This document shows, in pieces, positions 49,765 through 62,351 of a stretch of DNA of 64,000 bases. The notes below the pieces were generated by a model, which saw only the letters and a list, made by a program, of their open reading frames with translations, was not told the origin of the DNA and did no database searches. The translations under genes and the position numbers were made by a program. Positions within the stretch are counted from its first letter, which is position 1. The number at the start of each line of letters is the position of its first letter. This DNA is from CAYWBU01 sp942491525 (lineage in GTDB: Bacteria; Desulfobacterota; Desulfomonilia; UBA1062): assembly GCA_942491525.1 (NCBI GenBank), contig CALOBW010000033.1, positions 1 through 64,000 of the forward strand, written 5' to 3'.

Positions 49765-51654
49765 CTACTTGGTGAACAGGTTCATGTCGATATGTTCCCA
49801 AGTTGGGCTGGGCAGGATTTCGACATTGACCTTGCCGTCTGCAGCCGCATCGACCAACGTCTGCACCTCAGCGCCGCCGCCCAGGGTGGCGCGCTCCAGG
49901 AAATCGACGTCGCCGTTGAGCAACTGCGCGACCGCCTGGTTGGTGTCCTCGACGAAGATGATGACGATCTTGTTGACATCGGTCACATCGCCTTCCCAGT
50001 AAGGATTGCGTTCAAATTCAATCCGTTCGCCCTTGGCCCATTCAGAGATGTAGAAGGCGCCAAAGCTCAACGGCGTCTCTGATACCTCTGGCAGCGACTG
50101 CCACTCGGCTCCCGGCACGTCTTTCAGCATACGCCCATCGCTGACAACTTGATGGCTGGGATACATCGTGTCGCCACCGGCGCCACTCGAGAAGGGCGCC
50201 AGGTAATAGGTGGGATCCTGGACACCCGGCAGATAGGTGACGGTGTATTCGAGACCGTCACCGTACTCGATGCCCTGGATCTGTTCACAGGTGATGAACG
50301 AGGTGGCGCCCGATTCCTTGTCACAATTGATCTGAAATGCCAGTTCGACATCCGAGATGCTGCCAGGTGTGCCATCGCTCCAGGTGTAGGGCAACAGTTT
50401 GTAGGTCACGACGAGTTGTGGCAGTTCAAGTTCACTGGTGCCATCCCATGCCATCGGCTCGCCGTCCACCATCACCACGGTGCCTTCCTGCAACTCTTCA
50501 GGTTCGCCGTCTGCATTGTAGACAGTATCACCAGCGACGACCGCCACCATCTCGTTCGTGGCCATGCCATTCTCCAGAGAGCTAAATCCATCCTGAAGAA
50601 CAGTTTGATAGTCGTAGTTGTACTGTGTATTGACAATGCCTCGCCCGATCTGCGCCGCCTGGCGCTGGACAGCCGCCGAGACGATCAGACTGAACATGGT
50701 CGAGGGTTCCTGCGAGAAGCCGATCACGATTGTGTCTCCACCATCGGCCAGCGACCATTCCCAGTTGTTGGCCGTGCTGTACTCGGTGGGATCGGGTCTA
50801 AAATTCTCTAAATTCAAGCCCCAGGCTTCTGCCTCGGCGCGCTGGAAGACCGGTAGAGATACCATGTCTTCGCCAAATTTCGTCTGCACGATGTCATAGA
50901 ACTTGATTCGCTCGTCGCGTTCCAGCGTATTGTTAGCGGCGACGATGGCATTGCTGGCCTCATCGTTGCACCAGCCCATGTAATTCTGCCCTTCCCAGTT
51001 ATTACTGGGCAACGGGACCTGGTTGCAGGCGTAGAGCGTGCGACCGCTGGGATCGGTCTGTCCGACCCATGCAAAGGCGCCCAGCTCAAAGTCGCGGCGC
51101 TGTAAACCCGTGGAGTCGCCAAACCACCACGAGGCGGGCGTGTGCAGGCGAATGATCTGAATGCCACAGCCTGCCAGGTTCTGCTCAGCCACGGCCGCCC
51201 ACGTCTGACGGAACTGCGCGGTAGTTGTGGTGAATTTTAGACTCAATGGATCACCGTCAGCATTTTGGCGTATCGTACCGCCTTCTGGAAGCGTCCACCC
51301 AGCTTCGTCCAGAAGGGCCATGCCAGCTTCGGGATCATACGCATAGTCTGGGTAGGGACCACTATAGGCCCAGTGGGTCTTGGGTATCATGCTATCCATA
51401 CGTAGCGCTGGCTTGATGTCGTCGGAGACGTAGGGATAGACAGAAGCGATCAGTTCGTCACGGTTAATACAGTGAGCGATGGCCTTGCGAACATTTGCAT
51501 CGCTCAGGATCGGATGAGGCGTCGTATAATCTTCCAGATCAACTTCGACGATCTGCGGCGCCGCGGCCGGACCTGCGGGGGCTGAACCACAAGCCGCAAG
51601 CACCAAGCCAAATAGCGCAATAGCGGCCAACAAGAGATATCTACTTCGAGACAT
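49765..51654 (-). CDS. ABC transporter substrate-binding lipoprotein, family 5, circularly permuted
   Basis: The frame is intact (629 residues) from ATG 51652-51654, with signal and lipobox LFGLVLAACGSA. Directly after the mature N-terminus comes text of the second half of family-5 proteins: ILSDANVRKAIAHCINRDEL, YDPEAGMALLDEAGW and FTTTTAQFRQTWAAVAEQNL, ending near YSTANNWEWSL. The first half follows: DTIVIGFSQEPSTMF, YTWSDGTPGSISDVELAFQI, ISEWAKGERIEFERNPYWEG, LLNGDVDFLERATL, and the last residues WEHIDMNLFTK. In the ordinary order HIDMNL-type text leads into DxxVRKAI-type text, so ends and beginning are interchanged. It is encoded directly after an OppD/F ATPase pair and before OppB/C. Confidence 0.9.
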   Translation of the reverse strand: MSRSRYLLLAAIALFGLVLAACGSAPAGPAAAPQIVEVDLEDYTTPHPILSDANVRKAIAHCINRDELIASVYPYVSDDIKPALRMDSMIPKTHWAYSGPYPDYAYDPEAGMALLDEAGWTLPEGGTIRQNADGDPLSLKFTTTTAQFRQTWAAVAEQNLAGCGIQIIRLHTPASWWFGDSTGLQRRDFELGAFAWVGQTDPSGRTLYACNQVPLPSNNWEGQNYMGWCNDEASNAIVAANNTLERDERIKFYDIVQTKFGEDMVSLPVFQRAEAEAWGLNLENFRPDPTEYSTANNWEWSLADGGDTIVIGFSQEPSTMFSLIVSAAVQRQAAQIGRGIVNTQYNYDYQTVLQDGFSSLENGMATNEMVAVVAGDTVYNADGEPEELQEGTVVMVDGEPMAWDGTSELELPQLVVTYKLLPYTWSDGTPGSISDVELAFQINCDKESGATSFITCEQIQGIEYGDGLEYTVTYLPGVQDPTYYLAPFSSGAGGDTMYPSHQVVSDGRMLKDVPGAEWQSLPEVSETPLSFGAFYISEWAKGERIEFERNPYWEGDVTDVNKIVIIFVEDTNQAVAQLLNGDVDFLERATLGGGAEVQTLVDAAADGKVNVEILPSPTWEHIDMNLFTK

Positions 51655-51840
51655 TTTGGACTCCTTTAACTTTACTCTTACAAAAATGGGGACTCGAACA
51701 AAAGACTGGAAGAACAACCATACAACCTTTTCTTACCAGTGACAAGCAACTCAGGGATGGAACGCTACATTTGCGTCTCCATCCCCAGGTCAAGGTAGCC
51801 CAATCCAGTTCCTATCTTGTTGAGAGTGTCGAATCGTCGG

Positions 51841-52807
<967 letters not shown>

Positions 52808-52818
52808 CAGTGTCTCCG

Positions 52819-53881
52819 TTAGGGCTGCACCATTTGGCGCCGTTTTCGCTCATTGTCGCTCTGCTTCCTTCCTGCTTCTGCACATCTGTCTCTCACAACT
52901 TGGATCGCTACGCCGCTGATGTCTACCCAACACGCGGCCCGATGCTCCGGTCCAACAGTCTCCAAAGGTGGATTGGCCGTCCAACACTTGTCAACGACGA
53001 AGTCACAGCGTGGGGCAAAGGGGCATTGTGTTGGCATCTCCAACAGGTCTGGCGGCAGCCCATCAATCGGAACCAGGCGTTTTTGCCGGCCCAGGTCCAG
53101 CCGTGGAATCGAGCGCAGCAGGCCCAGCGTGTAGGGGTGGGCGGGCGCCTCGAAGATCGCATCGACCGGGCCCTCCTCGACGATCCGCCCGGCATACATC
53201 ACCATGACCTGCTCGCACAGGCCGGCGACCACGCCCAGGTCATGGGTAATCCAGATGATCGCCATGCCCAGCTCATCCTTCAGACGCTTGACCAGGTCGA
53301 CGATCTGGGCCTGAATCGTCACATCCAGCGCGGTGGTCGGCTCGTCGGCGATCAACAGCTTCGGCTCGTTGATCAGGGCCATGGCGATCATGGCACGCTG
53401 GCGCATGCCGCCGGAAAACTGGTGAGGATAGTCGTCCAGCCGGGCGTCGGCGCCGGGAATGCCCACCAGCTCCAGCATTGGACCGCACGCTTGCGGACTG
53501 GTCCTTGTTCATGTTCAGATGCAGTTCCAGCGCCTCGGTGATCTGGCGGCCAATGGTCAACACCGGATTGAGCGAGGTCATCGGGTCCTGGAAGATCATG
53601 GCAATGCGGTTGCCGCGAATCTGGCGCAGTTCATCTTCTTTTAGCGTGAGCAGGTCTTGGCCATCGAACCAGACTTCGCCATTCACAATCTTGCCCGGCG
53701 GTTGCGGTATCAAGCGGATCAGCGACATGACGCCAACGCTCTTGCCACAACCGGACTCGCCAACGATTGCTACGGTCTCGCCAGAATTTACTGAATAGGA
53801 GATACCGTTGACGGCGTGGACGATGCCATCCTGCGTGAAGAACTGAGTCTGAAGGTTCTTCACTTCCAAGAGTTTACCCAT
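52819..53881 (-). CDS. Oligopeptide ABC transporter ATP-binding protein (OppD-like)
   Basis: The N-terminal half has MGKLLEVKNLQTQFFTQDGI, Walker A AIVGESGCGKSVGVMSLI and Q-loop AMIFQDPMTSLNPVLTIG. The C-terminal half has HQFSGGMRQRAMIAMAL, Walker B LLIADEPTTALDVTIQ, ITHDLGVVAGLC and AHPYTLGLLRSIPRLDL, then CPFAPRCDFVVDKC. One frameshift near 53480-53490 separates the halves. It is the first gene of the long transporter series and is preceded by a ~500-bp non-coding region. Start ATG 53879-53881. Confidence 0.92.
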
Positions 53882-54381
53882 TAAGCTACACTCCTTCACA
53901 TCAAGATAGAGGATTCAGCCATGCAGGTGGGGATCGTATAGATAGCTTATCACAACCCTACAAGTCGGCTCGTCTTTGAGAATTCGATCGGATGGCGAGA
54001 TGTTCTGAATAATCGTGTTCTAGAGGTACATCAAGACACGATCTGCTTTGCAGCAATACGCAGCGTGCGCTTACGATGCGAAATATCTGCGGCTTCGAAG
54101 AGCAGTCTTTGTCCTTGCTTCGATTATCACCAGGCGATTCGACTGAGCCTAGGTGGCTGACGGTAACCAGTATCGTGGCCTGCTGACCAACTGGTATGGC
54201 TGATAGTCTGGGGCGACAGGGGACGAGCAATAACGCACCCACTCGACGATATCGCTCAATGCAACCAGTGCGTCAGAAAGCCAGATAAACCATTCCTGCC
54301 ATCGTAGCAAAGTTTAATAGGCTTGTCAAACCAATTTGACAAAACTAGCTTCTGGGGCCACATCCTCTAATCCATAGTTAA
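53882..54381. other. Intergenic region upstream of the ABC transporter series
   Basis: This gap of 500 bp on the upstream side of the first ATPase gene contains no recognisable gene. It presumably holds the promoter of the transporter series and the 3' end region of argH, both on the minus strand. It is less GC-rich near 54290-54380. No clear operator or riboswitch was identified. Confidence 0.5.
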
Positions 54382-55763
54382 TCAAGCGTCCTCCAGCCAT
54401 GCCCGAAGTTCGTCGGCTTGGGCGAGTACGGCGCGCCTGCTGGTGCCGCCGTAGGTGTCGCGGCGCTCCACGCTCTGCTCCACATCCCAGACCTCGGCGA
54501 CATCTTCCTCGAATGCGTCGTGCAGCGTCAACAGATCGTCCAGTTCCAGGTCAGAAAGCCGCACTGCCTGTAGCTCGGCCATGCGCACAGCCGCGCCGGC
54601 GACATGGTGGGTCTCTCGAAAAGGCACGCCTTTGCGCACCAAATAGTCGGCCAGATCGGTGGCCAGCATTTCGCTGGTCAATGCCGCGACCATTACCGCC
54701 GCCTTGGGCGTCAAGCGTCGAAAGCACGCCGCACGCGATCTGCAGCGAACCGCTAAGACTCTCCACTGCGTCAAAGAGCGGCTCTTTGTCCTCCTGCAGG
54801 TCTTTGTTATAGGTGCTGGGCAACCCCTTCAGCGTCGTGAGCAATCCGGTCATGCTGCCCGCCACGCGACCCGATTTGCCCCGCAATAGCTCCAACGCGT
54901 CGGGATTTTTCTTCTGTGGCATCAAGCTGCTGCCGGTGCTATAGGCATCGGCCAGCACGACAAAGTTAAACTCGCGGCTGCTGTAGATGATCAGGTCTTC
55001 GGCCAGGCGGCTGAGGTGAAGCATGGTCAGCGTCGCCCAAAAGAGGAACTCAGCGATAAAGTCGCGATCACTCACGCCGTCAAGGCTGTTGGCGGTCGGC
55101 CCGGCAAAACCCAATTCCTCCGCCAGCCTGGCGCGGTCGATGGGAAACGGGTTGCCCGCCAGCGCGCCGTTGCCCAGCGGCATCATGTTGACGCGCGCGG
55201 TCAACTCGTCGAGCCGCTGGGCGTCGCGCTGCCAGGCCCACGCATGGCAAAGCAGCCAGTGGCTCCAGCGAATCGGCTGAGCAGGTTGAAGATGGGTGTA
55301 CCCCGGCATCAGCAGATCGATCTCTACGACTGCCCGATCGACCGCTACCGTGATCAGTTGACGCAGATGGGCGCGCAGTTGGGCGATTTCGGTGCGCAGC
55401 CAGAGGCGCACATCGGTCGCAACCTGGTCGTTACGGCTGCGCCCGGTATGCAGTTTGCCCGCCACCGCGCCGACCAGTTCGGTCAAGCGCCGTTCATTGG
55501 CTGTGTGAATGTCCTCATCGCCGGCGACGACCTGGAACTTGCCCGCCCGCCACTCCTCTGCGACGACTTCCAGACCAGCTACCAGTTCATCCGCTTCGGC
55601 CTCGGTGACGATTCCGGCGCGGGCCAGGGCGCGGGCATAGGCCTGGCTGCCCTGGAGGTCGACTTGCCACATCTTTTGGTCGAAGCTGATCGAGGCATTG
55701 AAGCGCTCCATCAGCGGATCGGTTTCGCCGGTAAAACGGCCGCCCCACAATTGGCTAGACATC
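54382..55763 (-). CDS. argH: Argininosuccinate lyase
   Basis: The last step of arginine synthesis, argininosuccinate to arginine and fumarate. Text: MSSQLWGGRFTGETDPLMER, HTGRSRNDQVATDVRLWLR, PGYTHLQPAQPIRWSHWLL, and the superfamily signature GSSLMPQKKNPDALELLRGK with the catalytic Ser in the flexible loop. The C-terminus, LVRKGVPFRETHHVAG and then ending RRAVLAQADELRAWLEDA, lies in another frame after a frameshift near 54725. Start ATG 55761-55763. Length is normal (~459 residues). Confidence 0.95.
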
Positions 55764-55982
55764 GTCGTACTCCTTGGTTTGAGCCGCTTCGTCGGCAGGT
55801 GTGGCTGCGCGAATGTTGCCGGGTGCGTGGCTATTGAATCGCCAGTGGTGCGTACAATGTGGGCGCCGGGTCCGCCAACCACCTGTACACCATCAGGCGA
55901 CGGTAAACGCATCCGACTAAGAATGGCGCCAGACCAAACCGGCCTCGTTCCGTAAAACGCCGTGCGCCTCCAACGTTGCAGT

Positions 55983-56808
55983 TCAGCGATCGGGTCCGCC
56001 CTGCTCAATCGAGAATATCGTGGCGCCTGGGTAGTCGTTGCCACTGACCGGAAAACCAAAGACGTTGCCCTGGAAAAAATTCCATGTGATATGCAGGCCG
56101 ATGGGAATAGCCAGGCTGCCGGTCATGACCAGGCCGAGACCGAGAAAGAGACCGGCCAGAACCAGATAGAGCGTGCTGATCAGGCTGGCGTTGGGGTTAA
56201 AAACATGCAGCACCCCAAGCGCGATCGACGAAGCAAACCACGCCAACAAGATCGCACCATGTACCAATCGGAGGGAAGTTCAACCCTTCAGCCAGGTTGC
56301 GCAGCTGATAGCCGCGGAAGACCAATTCTTCATAGACACCGACACAGATAAACGTGATCGCGGGCCCCAGGATCGCAAGCCAGAATGGCAGCTTGCCAAA
56401 TGTGATCTCAAAGGTGCCGGTCACCCGAACCCAGCCGGCCATATACTCCAGCCCAAAAACCAGCATCATCAGCACTGCGCCCAATACCAGGCCAAAGAGC
56501 AGATCCAACCACCACTCCCGCCCAATCTGAAAACCAAGCTCGGCAAATGGGCGGTGATCCAGAAAACGCACCGCCAGCCAGGTGCTGATCAGGATGGCGA
56601 TCAAGATGATCCCAAATGTCGCGACGCGGCCTGCAAAACCGTCAAGGCTGGGCAGGAAGCGGGCCGTCCAAGAGGTGAGCGGACCGCCGATGCTCAACTG
56701 AAGCAGAACCGTGATCAGGAGCCACAGGATAAAATGCAATCCAAGACGCCAGACGGCGCGCAAGCGAGCCTGATCGCGGTTCCAGAAGAGGTAAATTAAC
56801 TGCTCCAT
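55983..56808 (-). CDS. CPBP family intramembrane metalloprotease (frameshifted)
   Basis: This is a membrane protein with about eight helices. The three conserved motifs of the CPBP/Abi (Rce1-like) family are visible: EEL-x-x-R in GVYEELVFRGYQLRNL, a His in LGVLHVFNPNAS, and H-x-x-x-N in IPIGLHITWNFFQGNVFGFP. A frameshift near 56225-56265 lies between the first and second. The tail ending EQGGPDR is shorter than usual; homologous text may continue in shifted frames to about 55850. The start is ATG 56806-56808. It diverges from the DUF1992 gene. Confidence 0.85.
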
Positions 56809-57064
56809 GTGACCTGCATCGTCTGTCCTGACCCATCCTGTAAAAGCGGCTGTATTGTATACCGGATGCCGACAGGTGAAAAACGGTCCCGTCGCCCGCT
56901 GGGGCAGTCAGAATTCCCGGCATCCAGCAACTCAAATTAGGCAGCCAACCAAGTGGTCAGCAAGCCGCACGCCGACTAGACGCAGATCACAGCCGCCTGC
57001 TACAATCGGGTGGCGCAATGCGACGCAGCGTTACCGGGCACAGCACGACGAACGGAGGGTCAGG

Positions 57065-57691
57065 GTGCCAACCAATAATCATCCCACAAATCGCCGCAGC
57101 CCACAGGTGCAGCCAGAAGATGGGACCAAGCCGACGGTCAACGACCGCTATCAAGCGGCCAGGCAAAAAGCAGCCGACTACCAGGAAGGCGATGAACAGC
57201 CTGAAAAGTCGCGCGAGGCAGGTGGGGTCAAACCCGAATCTGAATGGATGGAATTGGCCAATCAGCGCATAGAGGAGGCGATCCGGCAAGGTGCTTTGGA
57301 GAACCTGCCCGGCGCCGGCAAACCGCTCGACCTGACGCCAGACCCCTTTCTGCCATCCGACCGGCAGATGGCCTTCAATCTGCTCAGGAACAATGAGCTT
57401 GTCCCAGGCTGGATCAGCGAACGCAAGGAGCTTCTGGCGGCGGTCGAAACGCTACGCAAGCGGATGGAAGCGACCGTCGCCCGCCTCCGAAACGAGGCTA
57501 GTCCAGAAACAGCGGAGTCGAACAGACAACGCTGGCACGTTCAGGTCGAAAAATGGCAGTCGGAGGCAGACAATTTGAACCGGCGCATTCGCTCGCATAA
57601 CCTCCAGCAACCGGTCGCCCATCTTGAAATCTTTCTGTTCTTGCTCGACGAAGAATTGGCGAACCTGGGTGCCACGCGCGCGGCTTTCTGA
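57065..57691 (+). CDS. DUF1992 (DnaJ-homologue subfamily C member 28-like) protein
   Basis: The frame has a charged, disordered N-terminus (~70 residues). The DUF1992 domain follows: ELANQRIEEAIRQGALENLP then GAGKPLDLTPDPFLPSDRQM and NNELVPGWISERKELLAA. A helical C-terminal segment (to ELANLGATRAAF) follows. The chosen start is GTG 57065-57067, preceded by cggaggg; a longer upstream frame lacks similarity and is not used. Function in bacteria is unknown; the human relative is DNAJC28, but no J domain is present here. Confidence 0.85.
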   Translation: MPTNNHPTNRRSPQVQPEDGTKPTVNDRYQAARQKAADYQEGDEQPEKSREAGGVKPESEWMELANQRIEEAIRQGALENLPGAGKPLDLTPDPFLPSDRQMAFNLLRNNELVPGWISERKELLAAVETLRKRMEATVARLRNEASPETAESNRQRWHVQVEKWQSEADNLNRRIRSHNLQQPVAHLEIFLFLLDEELANLGATRAAF

Positions 57692-57759
57692 GCAACAAAA
57701 ACGGGGGATGGTGTCTCATCCCCCGAATTGATCCGCACAGTTCGAGTACGCTCACGCCG

Positions 57760-59018
<1,259 letters not shown>

Positions 59019-59084
59019 AGGTTCGCCACCTCCCTGGCCGTGCAACTTGCATGTGAGTTACTTGATCGCAGACGCTTGGCGTGG

Positions 59085-59116
59085 AAACGGGAGCAGGCTT
59101 TCGAGAGTTCCCGTTT
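59085..59116. repeat. Hairpin upstream of the aminotransferase gene
   Basis: aaacggga (59085-59092) and tcccgttt (59109-59116) form a perfect 8-bp stem with a 16-base loop, ~70 bp upstream of the start. It might be a leader structure or a terminator for the gatA-gatC side; no T run follows. Confidence 0.4.
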
Positions 59117-59290
59117 ACGGGTGGGTCGGTGAGCGCCGTTCGCAACCAGAGATCGACCTGCTCTCTGGCCACCGGCCGCTAGCACTGGCCAACCCGCCCA
59201 TGCCGTGTTCAAACTTCAATTGATGTCGTTTCATCTGTTCAGACTCGCAGTTCGATCTACGCCGGAGCTCTGGAAATGGGAGCTATGCGA

Positions 59291-60783
59291 TCATGGCGAC
59301 TCGATCCACTTGCTGGTCGCGAGTACGGGCTTCCCACGTTGGTGCCACGCAGTGTTCCGTTCATAGGCATAGGCAGTGCGCAGGATCGTCTCTTCGCCAA
59401 GATGCGGGCCGAGCAACTGCAGTCCAATGGGCAGACCCGCTTCGTCGAATCCACAGGGCACGCTGATGCCGCACATACCGGCCAGGTTCAGGCTGAGTGT
59501 GAAGATGTCGCTCAGATACATTTCCAGCGGATCGTCGGCCTTTTCGCCGATCTTGAAGGCAGTTGTCGGCGTCACCGGACAGGCGATGACATCCACCTGC
59601 TCGAAGGCGCGCTCAAAGTCCTGTTTGATCAGGGTGCGCACCTGCTGCGCCTTGAGGTAATAGGCGTCGTAGTAGCCGGCGCTTAATGCGCATAGGTGCC
59701 CAGCATGATGCGGCGCTTCACTTCGGGGCCGAAGCCCTGGCCGCGCGTCTGACGAAAATTGTCGAACATGCCATCCGCGCCCGCGCTGTGGCCAAAACGA
59801 ACGCCATCATAACGGGCCAGGTTGGCGCTGGCTTCGGCGGTTGCGATCAGATAGTAGGTCGGCAACGCCTTGTCGGTGTTGGGCAGATGGATGGGCACGA
59901 TCTCCGCACCCAGTGCTTCGAGTTCGCCAACCGCGGCGAGTACTGCGGCTTCGACCTCTAGCTGGATGCCATCGATGAAGTATTCGTCCGGCAGCCCGAT
60001 GCGCAGCCCGGCACATCGCCTGTCAGCGCCGCCGTGTAATCGGGGCCGCGCCGGGCCAGCTGGTGCTGTCGTACGGATCCTGCACCGGCGATAACGCTGA
60101 GCAGCAGCGCAGCATCGGGCACATCTTTGGTCAGCGTGCCGATCTGGTCCAGGCTGCTGCCATAGGCGACCAGCCCATATCGACTGACACGTCCATAGGA
60201 AGGCTTCAAACCGACCACGCCGCAAAGCGCCGCCGGCTGCCGCACGCTGCCGCCGGTGTCCGTGCCCAATGCGCCCAGCGCTCCACCGGCCGCCACAGCC
60301 GCGGCCGAACCGCCGCTGCTGCCGCCCGGTACACGGTCCAAATCCCAGGGGTTGTGGGTGGTGAAGTAGCCGCTGTTCTCTGTGCTGGAGCCCATGGCGA
60401 ACTCATCGGTGTTGGTCTTGCCCATCATCACCATGCCGGCCTCCTCGAGCCGCTCAACCGCAGTGGCCGTGAAGGGCGGGCGGTAGCCGTCCAGGATTCT
60501 GCTGCCGCAGGTCGTGCTGCACATCGGCTGTGGCCAGCACGTCCTTGATCGCCAGCGGGATGCCCAGCACGGGCGCTTCTTCTCCCGCGCGTCGGGCTGC
60601 GTCCGCGGCTTCGGCTTGTGCCAGAGCCCGCTCCGACGTCACCGTCAGATAGGCCTGGATGTCGCCGTCTACAGACTCGATACGACCGAGGACAGACTGG
60701 GTCAATTCCACAGCCGAGAATTCTCCGCCGCGCAGACCGGCCAATGCGGCTTGGATGGTCAATTCGTAGAGGTTGTCGTTCAC
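59291..60783 (-). CDS. gatA: Aspartyl/glutamyl-tRNA amidotransferase subunit A
   Basis: GatA is the amidase that supplies ammonia for conversion of Glu-tRNA(Gln) or Asp-tRNA(Asn). The catalytic Lys is in VLGIPLAIKDVLATADV. The signature PWDLDRVPGGSSGGSAAAVA then ALGTDTGGSVRQPAALCG carries the Ser-cisSer-Lys triad. VGLKPSYGRVSRYGLVAYGS follows, and the end matches YLSDIFTLSLNLAGMCG, ISVPCGFDEAGLPIGLQLLG and NTAWHQRGKP. Frameshifts near 60490, 60030 and 59690 interrupt it. Start ATG 60781-60783. gatC lies 84 bp upstream; gatB is not in the window. Confidence 0.92.
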
Positions 60784-60867
60784 AATCGGCTCATTCTCAG
60801 TGCCAGGGCAGAGACAAAAGGCTGGCGGCGGTTGATGGGCAAGGGGGTGCTATTCCTCGAAGCGCTG

Positions 60868-61158
60868 CTATTCTTCAAATACCGCGCGCACGCGGAAGAA
60901 GCCATCTTCATGGTCGGGCGCATTGGCCAGCGCAACCTCGTTGGTCAGGCACGGCTCGGTCACATCGTCGCGCATCACGCTGCTCAGCGGCAGCACGTAG
61001 GGCGTGGGCGGCACGCTGCTTGTGTCGACCGCCTGCAGGATTTCGGCATAGCCCAAAATATCGGAAAGCTGCTCGGTAAATTGAGCAACCTCGGCATCGG
61101 TCAGATGCAGTTTGGCAAGCTCGGCCACATGTTTCACTTCTTCGGCGGTCAAACGCAT
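60868..61158 (-). CDS. gatC: Aspartyl/glutamyl-tRNA amidotransferase subunit C
   Basis: This intact frame of 96 residues starts at ATG 61156-61158: LTAEEVKHVAELAKLHLTDA, then FTEQLSDILGYAEILQAVDT, and the C-terminal MRDDVTEPCLTNEVALANAP. GatC is the small subunit that wraps GatA and GatB. It lies directly upstream of gatA on the same strand, the usual gatCA order. Confidence 0.93.
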   Translation of the reverse strand: MRLTAEEVKHVAELAKLHLTDAEVAQFTEQLSDILGYAEILQAVDTSSVPPTPYVLPLSSVMRDDVTEPCLTNEVALANAPDHEDGFFRVRAVFEE

Positions 61159-61564
61159 GGAATGGAGACTCCGCTCTGTAACGAAATTGCCCAGATCAGA
61201 CCGGGCAGTTGTGCATGACACGGATGATAAGATCGTCCAAAAAGAGGGTGCAAATCAAACGCCGTGGTTTTGTCACCACGGCGTTGTGCAGCCAATCTAA
61301 CCTGACACATCACCGTGAGTGTGCCCACGGCGACCAGTCCTTCACGTCACCGAGACACGCTGATAGCGGCCGCAGCCGCAGCGTTTGTTGCACCGGCGAA
61401 AGAGGTCAGTTGAATTTCTCTGGATGTTGGAACAGTGCTGTTCATTCGATGTGGACCAGGCAAGCAAGCCATTGGGCGGGCATCAGGTAAGAATCCAGTA
61501 TAGCCATGCGCAAAATGGCTGTCAAACTCGGCAGCGTCCAAATGGCTTGAAACGACCCACTGCG
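61159..61564. other. Intergenic region upstream of gatC
   Basis: This gap of 406 bp has no convincing gene. It contains the terminator hairpin at 61258-61285. The remainder should hold the gatCA promoter (minus strand). Confidence 0.45.
61258..61285 (-). terminator. Rho-independent terminator-like hairpin
   Basis: aacgccgtggt (61258-61268) and accacggcgtt (61275-61285) form a perfect 11-bp stem with a 6-base loop. Read on the minus strand it is followed by a T-rich stretch (tgatttgcaccctcttttt), so it would end transcription of the zinc-ribbon membrane protein gene before gatC. Confidence 0.7.
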
Positions 61565-62023
61565 CTAGCGGTCTTCGGTGGCGTGAGACACGTGGGCGAT
61601 CTCTTCGTTGGTGATGTGAGGCGACCAGTGACGGTGATGAGCGCCATAACGCCGACCTTCCCAACCACAAGCTGTGTTGCGGCATTTGAAGCGGTAGATG
61701 GGAAGAAAGAGAATTCTGGACAAGACTTGGTCCCACCAACTACGATGAATGCGCACGATGCGACTGTCGCAACGGGGGCAGGAGGTGCCAGTGTAGCGTG
61801 GGTTGCTCAGAAAGTAGGTGCGCAACCGCCAGCCGATCACGACGACCGCCAAGGCGATCAGCACCAGGCCAAGCAGATCCGACGGCCCAAAACTGCTGAA
61901 CATCCTGCCGGCGATATTCGCAATGCCAGAAAGGAGAGCCGAGCCAATCTCGACCAAACCTGACATCGTTTGCCAGAGCCAGCCGCGAATATCATAGGGT
62001 TCGACCAGCAGAAAAATGCCCAA
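61565..62023 (-). CDS. Membrane protein with C-terminal zinc ribbon
   Basis: The N-terminal ~80 residues contain two hydrophobic segments (an incomplete one at the start, and LLGLVLIALAVVVIGWRL). They are followed by a cytoplasmic zinc-ribbon-like domain with the Cys pairs SCPRCDSR and CRNTACGW, and a His-rich tail. No family is recognised. A TTG at 62021-62023 opens the frame, but hydrophobic text (ELIALFFAV) continues upstream to a stop near 62065, so the true start may be upstream with a frameshift. Confidence 0.55.
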   Translation of the reverse strand: MGIFLLVEPYDIRGWLWQTMSGLVEIGSALLSGIANIAGRMFSSFGPSDLLGLVLIALAVVVIGWRLRTYFLSNPRYTGTSCPRCDSRIVRIHRSWWDQVLSRILFLPIYRFKCRNTACGWEGRRYGAHHRHWSPHITNEEIAHVSHATEDR

Positions 62024-62065
62024 AACAGCGAAGAACAGCGCAATCAGTTCGATGCGGTATCTTCG

Positions 62066-62351
62066 CTAGAAAGGAAAGATGGGGGGGGAGAAGAGGGGGG
62101 GGGTCATTTGCTTCATCATCTACCTCAGCACCAGCAAATACGCGATCCAGTGGAACCCCGGGCTACCGAATGCTTCCAGACGACAACTGTTTATGCTGCT
62201 GCCACAAAACAGGATCCTGAAATCCTGAGAGGAGGACAGGTACGAAACACGTGGCACGACCTTCTTGGAGGACGAAACTGTTTATGAAAAGTGAAAGGAG
62301 ATGAGAAAGAAACCAAGGTGGGGGTTTAGGGGAACGTGAGATAGGAGTAGG
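62066..62351. other. Low-complexity, poorly resolved stretch
   Basis: Runs of G (eight at 62081-62088 and nine in 62095-62103 region) and purine-rich text with unusual composition occur here. No gene can be supported. This looks like sequence of low quality between the zinc-ribbon gene and the DUF255 gene. Confidence 0.5.

Noticed and set aside
59019..59290. T-box or other amino-acid riboswitch upstream of the aminotransferase
   Set aside because: A hairpin is present, but no conserved T-box sequence or antiterminator could be recognised.
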